NCBI GenBank assembly: GCA_027574665.1
Contig: CM050668.1
Coordinates: forward strand, 4,284,001-4,348,000
Source of the DNA: Rhynochetos jubatus
Taxonomy: Eukaryota > Chordata > Aves > Eurypygiformes > Rhynochetidae
Length of the DNA stretch: 64,000 bases
Direction: 5' to 3'
Shown here: piece by piece, positions 58,301-64,000 of the stretch
Position numbering within the stretch: position 1 is the first letter of the stretch
Layout of the letters: every line of letters starts with the position of its first letter
Translations under genes and position numbers: made by a program
The notes under the pieces: model-generated
Told to the model about the DNA's origin: nothing
The model's input: only the letters and a program-made list of their open reading frames with translations
The model's database searches: none

Positions 58301-61055
58301 AGCAACGTTTCACCAGGCTTCAACTTCAGGTAAGGAGACCCCTGTTAATTCTTCAGGCAGAACTCGGAGGTGACATCTTTCAGGATCCCACAGCACTCAA
58401 GGGATGGTGGAAAGTCAGGGACGGATCTCCAAAACACTCACTACCTTTGCCATACCAGACAGCAGTGCTCTCTTGAGAGTGGCAAGAGAAAAGTGATAAC
58501 CCACCCCTTGGCCTCAAAATTACCCCATTGCCTTTCTGTACATCTGTACATCTCCTCTTTGCAGACTCTCCTGCTCAGCGAGCTCTTGGAAAGCCCCTTG
58601 AAAGACCGGAGATGGCACAGGGTCATCTCACGTGTTCCCACACTCCAAAGCCTTCAGCCACAGCATGACTAGGTGGGAGCTGCTGCTCTGTGTGAAACTG
58701 CCGCTAGTCCTGCGCTAATACCCACTGTCACATAGCACTTGGGGTCCTCAGCTATCAGAACAAGCAGGAGCTTTAACTCCAGCTTGCAGCCAGGGAAACT
58801 GAGGCACAGAGAGAAAAGATGCCAACAGCCCAGCTCCTTTGGGGGGTTAAGGAGAGGGTTAGGAGCAGGTCTGTGAGAGCACATCCCCAGATGTTTGTCC
58901 TGCTCTGCAGCCCACCAATACCCTAATGCCATTGGGTTGCAGGGGGCTGTTAGACACCCTGGCAGACCATTAATGCTCACCATCCAATCGGACAGATATG
59001 CCAAATACTACAAAGAAGACGGGACAGACAAGAGGACGCTCTACAAGGTGTTTGGGATCCGGTTTGACATTTTGGTGAATGGCAAGGTAAGGGTGGCCAG
59101 GCATTGGCTTCACCCCCAGATCCCTGGGATGGCAGTGCCATGTCCTCAGGAAGGTACCAGCTCTGTAACAGAGTACCAGGGGTCTGTGGGGCCAGGAAAA
59201 CCAGTATGAGTGGTTTCCTCAGGTACTGACCCACTCACAGCCCTTGGGAAGTGATGGGGAAGGGAACGTAGAGGGGAAGCCCATTTTACAGGTCACATCT
59301 ATCAATCAGCTGCATTTTGGTCAGTGGTTTAGTCCCAACAAACATTATGATGGGTTGGGAGGATCTGTGGAAAGTCAAAAACTTTTACTGATATTTCTAA
59401 AAGCTGAACTGAGCCTGAGTCTTTTCCTATTTTGTCTTTTTCTTCCCACTGGGAGAGGCGGCTTTCCTTGTTGTGCTCCCACTGGGAATATTTAAAGGGT
59501 ATACTTCTGTTTTTAAATTAAAAATACAGGAAGCAAAGTAATTTCCATTTGTGTCAGCCTAAAACTGACCTACCATACTTTTCTTTTTGACCAATGAGCT
59601 TAAAACCAGCTCCTGTTTCCCTCTGCTTTGATTGTGGTTCAGTTTTCTCCAAGGCACTTTAGCCGAGCCATGGCACCTTTTTTTTTTTTCCCCCTCTGAG
59701 CTGATTGTAACGCATCACCTATTTTCTCCGATTTTATTCAGGCAGGCAAATTTGACATCATCCCAACCATGACCACAATTGGCTCTGGAATTGGCATTTT
59801 TGGAGTGGTAAGTTCAGATACTTCCAGCCCCTGTATGGAGACTCCCACATTATTCTCCTGGCCTGTGACATCTGTGGGGAAGTGTCCCTGAGCGGCAGTG
59901 AAATACTGGCTATTGCTTAGGGCAAAAGGGGGAAAGGAGGTGTGCCCTTCCCTCTCTAGTACCAGCAAATAGGTGCCTGCTGACCACTGGCTGATGTGAG
60001 TTCTGCTGCGGAGCGGCTCCTTGCCTAGCAAGGGGAAGGCAGGCTTTTGTGGCAGGGTCACGTCTTGGTATCTTGATAGTTTCAAGTCAGAGCTGGCATT
60101 GAGGGGGTTTTGGAGGTGATGGGCAGTATTTCATGCAGGACAGAAAACCAGCAACCTATTTGGTTACGGTCATTAAAGACTTTGGCATGACCCGAAAGGT
60201 GGTGTGCTCTGCACGTACCTGAAGCAGAAACACTTAATTTCTGTGCCCGGCTTTGAGCACAGAATGCTCAAAGTCCTCAATGAACATGCAGGGGCTCTAT
60301 ACTCTTCAGCAGATGCCGTGTTGTGGGTTGAAGCAGAAGTGACCCTAATCTGTGGGGCAAACTGGAACAAGTTGGAAGTACAAGATGAGCTGGGAGGGCA
60401 ACCCCAACCCTAACTGCACTTTGATTTAAGGCCTCTGTCCTCTGCGACCTGCTCCTGCTGCATTTTCTGCAAGGACGGGACTATTACAAGCAGAAGAAAT
60501 TCAAATACGCGGAGCAGGAGCCTGTAAGTAACAGTGAGTCCCTCCCCTGCAGAGGCTCTTGCAAGTGTGTGAGTGTGGATGTGTGCATGAGTAATGATGC
60601 TGTAACACAAACAACGTTTATACTGAGGAGCAACCAGGTGCCTTCCTGACCGCTTGGGTCTGACAGAGACTGGGACCCATGAATCTCGTCTCCAAAATTA
60701 GAGAGATCTTCCACGTGACTCACTGTTAATAGCTTTATTCCCTCCCTTTATCCCCAGATATTCTGATATCTCATAATGTTTACTTCAAGGGAAGCAGGGG
60801 CTTTAGCAAACTGGACAATGTCCCCTTTTCTGCTTTCTGAGAACACCTCCATGTCTGTGGGATGCTTTGTGGCCTTTCACAGGCCAAATTCAGCTGATAA
60901 CACGCTTGTGCACTGGGGGTTAGAAGCTGCTGCTCAACCGCATATTTCCCTGGCACTAGAAAGGGGCAGGCCTGCAAAATAATCATTGTTTCCTCTCATT
61001 TAACCCCCAGTCAAAGTCGCATAAGAAGGAAAAGGAGCTGGACAACACACAGTGA
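49167..61055 (+). CDS. P2RX1: P2RX1, ATP-gated cation channel P2X1 (complete, 12 coding exons, 390 aa)
   Basis: Trimeric plasma-membrane channel opened by extracellular ATP, passing Na+ and Ca2+. Coding segments: 49167-49303, 52758-52905, 53420-53491, 53939-54008, 54537-54633, 55342-55422, 57023-57164, 58199-58329, 58996-59086, 59742-59807, 60431-60523, 61011-61055; total 1173 bp. The start ATG lies in a strong Kozak context (gcagccATGg). Seen: cytosolic YDTPR with the conserved Thr18, TM1 ([17 protein letters not shown]), Lys68/Lys70 of the ATP site, ten ectodomain cysteines, NFR and the KVFGIRFD Lys of the ATP site, TM2 ([20 protein letters not shown]), and the [11 protein letters not shown] trafficking motif. 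P2X1 rather than another P2X is indicated by near-identity of the N-terminus ([17 protein letters not shown]) and of exon 10 to human P2X1, and by adjacency to ATP2A3. The tail after KYAE is shorter than in human. Confidence 0.97.
49304..52757 (+). other. P2RX1: P2RX1 intron 1 with CR1 insertion
   Basis: A 3.45 kb intron. It contains the CR1 3' end at 51279-51402. No additional exon is recognised. Confidence 0.8.
51279..51402 (+). mobile_element. CR1 LINE 3'-end fragment
   Basis: Classic CR1 3' terminus: 'gagcaacctggtctagtg', 'aggtgtcccggcccacggca', 'gaactggatgatctttaagg', 'tcccttccaacccaaact', ending with 'gttctgtgatt'. It is 5'-truncated to about 124 bp and lies in sense orientation in intron 1 of P2RX1. 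It is better preserved than the copy at 2815. Confidence 0.93.
52758..52905 (+). CDS. P2RX1: P2RX1 exon 2: end of TM1, ATP-site lysines
   Basis: Completes a split Gly, then [20 protein letters not shown] and VKLKG. Lys68 (52822-52824) and Lys70 (52828-52830) bind ATP phosphates. An N-glycosylation sequon NES (Asn76) lies in the following loop, where the human protein as I recall it has none. It ends YVFPPQ. Confidence 0.96.
53420..53491 (+). CDS. P2RX1: P2RX1 exon 3
   Basis: 24 codons starting [20 protein letters not shown] and ending TCPE, the highly conserved upper-body strand with the first ectodomain cysteine. It matches the human exon in length. Acceptor 'tctccgcag', donor 'gtaaac'. Confidence 0.95.
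53939..54008 (+). CDS. P2RX1: P2RX1 exon 4: head-domain cysteine-rich segment
   Basis: 23 codons plus one base: [20 protein letters not shown] and QGQ. It has two of the six head-domain cysteines. The sequence between cysteines is poorly conserved, as is usual for this segment, but the length equals the human exon. Donor 'gtacgg'. Confidence 0.93.
54537..54633 (+). CDS. P2RX1: P2RX1 exon 5: head domain
   Basis: Encodes [20 protein letters not shown] and [11 protein letters not shown], with three head-domain cysteines and the sequon NSS at Asn153, a glycosylation position conserved with human. Donor 'gtaagg'. Confidence 0.95.
55342..55422 (+). CDS. P2RX1: P2RX1 exon 6: ATP-site segment
   Basis: Encodes [20 protein letters not shown] and PRFKVS. 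Thr186 of FTLFIKN contacts ATP. Residue 184 is Lys, where human P2X1 has a glycosylated Asn. The donor follows 'tccag' with 'gtgggt'. Confidence 0.94.
55423..57022 (+). other. P2RX1: P2RX1 intron 6
   Basis: 1.6 kb. No repeats or exon candidates are recognised; the 3' end has a good pyrimidine tract ('ttcaccctctcttcattcacag'). Confidence 0.8.
57023..57164 (+). CDS. P2RX1: P2RX1 exon 7: dorsal-fin and left-flipper start
   Basis: Encodes [20 protein letters not shown] to [20 protein letters not shown] and LAVK. It has two ectodomain cysteines, and the sequon NFT at Asn242 matches human NFS. Donor 'gtactt'. Confidence 0.95.
57165..58198 (+). other. P2RX1: P2RX1 intron 7
   Basis: 1.03 kb with nothing recognisable beyond the splice signals. 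Confidence 0.8.
58199..58329 (+). CDS. P2RX1: P2RX1 exon 8: lower body, left flipper, NFR of ATP site
   Basis: Starts [20 protein letters not shown] and continues [19 protein letters not shown] to GFNF; the Arg of NFR is split with exon 9. It has the last two ectodomain cysteines and a sequon NVS at Asn285. One residue longer than human in the left-flipper loop (NDDSNVSP against EEKNLSP, human from memory). Confidence 0.95.
58996..59086 (+). CDS. P2RX1: P2RX1 exon 9: KVFGIRFD segment
   Basis: Encodes [20 protein letters not shown] and [10 protein letters not shown]. The Lys of YKVFG binds ATP phosphate. Human has ENGT (glycosylated Asn300) where this protein reads EDGT, so that sequon is absent. 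Acceptor 'cggacag' has a weak pyrimidine tract. Confidence 0.94.
59087..59741 (+). other. P2RX1: P2RX1 intron 9
   Basis: 0.65 kb, AT-richer than its neighbours, with a T9 run before the acceptor. Nothing else is seen. Confidence 0.8.
59742..59807 (+). CDS. P2RX1: P2RX1 exon 10: start of TM2 and channel gate
   Basis: 22 codons reading [20 protein letters not shown] and GV, essentially identical to mammalian P2X1. It forms the upper pore and gate. Donor 'gtaagt'. Confidence 0.97.
60431..60523 (+). CDS. P2RX1: P2RX1 exon 11: end of TM2 and YxxxK motif
   Basis: Encodes [20 protein letters not shown] and [11 protein letters not shown]: the cytosolic half of TM2 and the YxxxK surface-stabilisation motif (YKQKK). 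The acceptor ends AAG ('tttgatttaag'), less common than CAG/TAG but in phase. Confidence 0.95.
61011..61055 (+). CDS. P2RX1: P2RX1 exon 12: short basic C-terminal tail and stop
   Basis: Encodes [14 protein letters not shown] then TGA (61053-61055). The tail is 14 codons here, clearly shorter than and unlike the human end. A good donor-like site (gcg|gtgagt) lies three bases after the stop, suggesting that the 3' UTR continues in another exon. Confidence 0.9.
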   Translation, partial: SKSHKKEKELDNTQ

Positions 61056-61058
61056 GCG

Positions 61059-61346
61059 GTGAGTGGTGCTTCCCCAACCCTGATGGGGCTGGCAGGGGTG
61101 AGGGCTACGCATCTCAGAACCATCCCAAAGCCCCAGGGAAGGCAGCAAGGCTCCAGGAAGGAATGGAATTGATCTGAGCTGTGGGCTGTAATGTCAAACC
61201 CAGGGTCAGCGTTTCCCTGGGCGGGCAGGCATGTGCGCAGGGCTGCACAGGGTGCAGGATGTGGGATTGGCATCGCATCTTCGATTGCTTAAAGAGGGGC
61301 AATAGTTGGCAAGACACCAGAAATCACTACACCTCTCTCTCGGCAG
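61059..61346 (+). other. P2RX1: Candidate intron in the P2RX1 3' UTR
   Basis: Bounded by GTGAGT at 61059 and 'acctctctctcggcag' ending at 61346; 288 bp. Splicing here would join the stop-codon exon to a UTR exon running from 61347 to the poly(A) site. The junction would be three bases after the stop, too close to trigger nonsense-mediated decay. Confidence 0.5.
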
Positions 61347-61837
61347 AATCCAGACTGACCAACAAACCTGCGCCCTCTTCCTCCTCCTCTCCGAAAACAC
61401 GATCGTTATCCCCTGTCACCAGCCTGCACCAGCCCCAAGGCCAGCAGCAGCAGTGTCCAACACTGTCTCGTGGGAATGTGATGCCCTGCAACCAGGGCAG
61501 AGTCCGGCCGGCCCGGCGTCCTGCCTCTGGTGGGACACGCTGCGATGCTGTGGGTGGGTTAAACTAAGGGACCCTCGGGGCCCTGCTGCAGCGCACTGGG
61601 CTCTGCCACCTTCGCAGGCACTTCCGAAGGGCTCCAGCTGCACCTTGCCTGGTGTGCAGGGGCACCCCACACCTGAAGGCCCTGGGGAGAGCGTGGCTGC
61701 CTCTCCTTCCCCCGCGGCACCCTTGGACAGCTCTGAATTGAGGAGAGGGGAAGGGAAGGAGATCTGGCAAGAACCATGCCCAGTCCTTCAGTGTGGGAGA
61801 AAAATGGTTATTTTGTAAGGATGTATTTTATTAAAAA

Positions 61838-61843
61838 AATAAA
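61838..61843 (+). terminator. P2RX1: AATAAA poly(A) signal of P2RX1
   Basis: Canonical hexamer 783 bases after the stop, followed by 'tttagtttttctac' and a 'ctttgtggtgcctatg' GT-rich element. It is the first canonical signal after the P2RX1 stop codon on the + strand. Confidence 0.8.
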
Positions 61844-61864
61844 CCTTTAGTTTTTCTACTACAT

Positions 61865-64000
61865 CCCTTTGTGGTGCCTATGCTTGCCCCAGGCTGCAGG
61901 ATATGAAGTGCTTTTTGGCACCGGGGCGTTTGTGAGTGCAAAGCCCTGCTATGAATCAGGCTGGAGCAGAGCCCCTGGGCCTCTGGCCTCGAGCAGGGTT
62001 GTTATCAGGGTTGTCACTTGGGTTTCCTCCTCAGACCTACTGGCTGGCAGGAGTGCTGGCGCACCACCAGCCATCAGAAGCGGCTGCCCTGTGCCAGCTC
62101 TGCCTGCTGCTTCCCACGCTGGTCAGTATTAGCTGGTCAGAACTGACCTCCTTGGTGGTAGCCTCACAAACCAGCTCTTTGCACCCAGGAACAAAACTTA
62201 CCCTCTCTGCTAGAAGATTTGCACTGCTCAGAGTGTGCAGTTGGACATCGTGAGCTATGCCCACGTTGCCACGAGCAGCCTCTGCCCCACGCTGCTGGCT
62301 CTGTTCCATTCTCCTGGATCCATTGGCAGAGACCTCCTGCAGAGTCTTTCTCTGAATGTCATTTTGAACCCTCAGAGGAAATTTTGCCTTGGACACTTCA
62401 AAACTGGACCCCAGCTGCCATGGGAAGGTCAGTAAAGAAGCTATAGGGATTGTTCTGCCTGTGGCCGCAGCACCATGGGCTGTGATGGGGAGCGGGAGCT
62501 CGCGGGGTGCGGGGTGGACAAACCGCGCTGGGCTCGTCGGAATGCACTGGCACGTGCCACACAGTTGCAGGTGATATTGGGTCATAAACTCAACAAACAC
62601 TTCAAGCTATACATTCCCTGTGGGGAGATTATTTGCCCTCAGGAGGATGCCGCAGCTTTCACAGGATTGGGGTTTTTTTAAGATTATCCATTTGGCTAAC
62701 TTTTTCACCCTTTCCCATGATGCTGTGCCATGTAAGAGAGGTGCCAGGTGTTTATATTAAAGATGCAGAGCTGAGGGTGAGGGAAAGCTCCCTGGTCTCC
62801 AGAGGAGTTAGTGCCTTCTTTGTGGCATGGGGCTGGTGGCATCCTGCAGCGCTCAGCCAGGCGAAGCACCGCACAGTCTCCTGCAAGGGTGCAGCTCTCC
62901 AGCAAGCTGCAACCAGCAGAGGGGACTGGAAGACCATTTCACATGCCTGGGGAACATTCAGTTGCCGAAGATTAGAGGCAGTGAAGCGAGAATGTTCAGG
63001 TAACCCTTCGCACCCACTTAAACTGGGTCAATCTCCAGCCATAACTTAAAATAACCAGTGCAAGGCTGCAGGTAGAGCAGGCGGTTGTTTCTGCCTGCCT
63101 AATCTTTCAAGCTGCTTGTCATGCAACGTCCCTATTCTTTCCTAGGAAGTATTAAAAGGGAGAATAGGAAATTAGGAAAAAGCTACTTTTAAATGATCTC
63201 CTGTAGTTGCTATTCCAAACCTCTGAGCTGGGATCCCTAAAAGTCTCAAAACTGCTTTAAAAATCGTGGGAGGGTTTACTTTCATCTCCTTGCTTGTTTT
63301 TTAAAATGCACAATCTTTGGGGATCCTTTGCTTTTCATTCACCAACCATTTCTGCAACCAGCAGATGCCATAATTTTAATTCTTTGACCAAAGCAAGGCT
63401 GTCCTCTAAGCCAGTGCCCCCAGGGCCCGTGGCTTCCAGGCAAGTGCGGTAGCTGTCGGGAGAAAACGGAACAAGTGTCTGATTTTAACATACACTGGTC
63501 CCCTCTGTGGTATGAAAAGGCAGGGAAAGGCCATGGCAATGGTTTTGGTCCCTTCTTTTGCCATAGGGGCTGGAGCTGGTGCTCAGGGGTGGGAGAGCCA
63601 GGAGGAAGAGCTGGTCTGCTCAGCACTTCATCTCCCAATCCCTTCTCCCAGTCCCTTCCAGTTTGTTGAAATTTATGCAAAGTTACTGAATGCAGGATAG
63701 TCCACAACAGTTAAAAGTCTGCACATCTAAAGCGCTGAAAAATGGAAATAATGACAGGTTTAAGATTTGCCCTGAGAATGGCTGTACCATGCAGTGTCCT
63801 GGTGATGCTACTGAGCTTGTTCCATGGAGGTCTCCCAGTGCAAGTCCCAACAGGGGGTGTGAGTGTCCAGCAGCACCATACTCCTGTCCTCTTGGTTTGA
63901 CCTGACCTTGCTCTTAGGGTCAGGGAAGAATTTTCTGTGCTTGGCATCTGTTATGGATGGAAAGTGACTGTATCTGAAGCTACAAAAATGCAGCCAGTGT
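61865..64000. other. Region downstream of P2RX1, no gene recognised
   Basis: In human the next gene in this direction is CAMKK1. I looked for its N-terminal coding sequence and found none, so it presumably begins beyond the window. No transposon or RNA gene is recognised. Confidence 0.6.

Noticed and set aside
58780..58830. 'gggaaactgaggcacagagag' motif resembling MIR/CORE-SINE
   Set aside because: Too short and isolated to call a SINE; the flanking sequence does not continue the consensus.
61865..64000. Start of CAMKK1, the expected next gene
   Set aside because: No segment resembling its N-terminal exon was found on the + strand.

Overview
This is a piece of a bird nuclear genome. It holds most of one gene and all of a second, both on the + strand: ATP2A3 (SERCA3 calcium pump; exon 2 to the last exon, 4645-38650) and P2RX1 (ATP-gated channel P2X1; complete coding region, 49167-61055). 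I rebuilt both genes from GT-AG exon boundaries. Every exon phase closes, and there is no frameshift or premature stop. The avian assignment rests on CR1 retroposon 3' ends (about 2815-2901 and 51279-51402) and on a solo LTR of a family I recognise as abundant in Neoaves (6981-7548). The LTR makes a neoavian bird more likely than a chicken or duck; the species cannot be named.

Layout. 1-4644 is intron 1 of ATP2A3; exon 1 with the start codon and promoter lies upstream of the window. 4645-32517 carries exons 2-20, which encode the whole transport and catalytic core. Intron 3 contains the solo LTR, in antisense. 32518-38630 is a 6.1 kb last intron, the place where SERCA3 C-terminal splice variation is known to arise; it contains several candidate alternative exons and an intronic poly(A) signal. 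38631-38650 encodes the C-terminus, followed by a long 3' UTR that may reach the poly(A) signal at 43806. 43831-48990 is intergenic and includes a minus-strand poly(A)-like signature near 46.6 kb. P2RX1 follows with 12 coding exons, a possible intron in its 3' UTR, and a clear poly(A) signal at 61838. 61865-64000 shows no gene I can support.

The two genes lie head-to-tail in the same order and orientation as on human 17p13 (ATP2A3 then P2RX1), so this is a conserved vertebrate block. Both products handle calcium in overlapping cell types such as platelets and other blood cells: P2X1 admits Na+/Ca2+ when extracellular ATP binds, and SERCA3 pumps cytosolic Ca2+ back into the endoplasmic reticulum.

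I found no undescribed biological system. The points worth a second look are transcript-level (C-terminal exon alternatives in ATP2A3, a NAGNAG acceptor, an intronic poly(A) site, a P2RX1 3' UTR intron), lineage changes in P2X1 glycosylation sites and tail, the precisely bounded solo LTR, and the minus-strand poly(A)-like structure.
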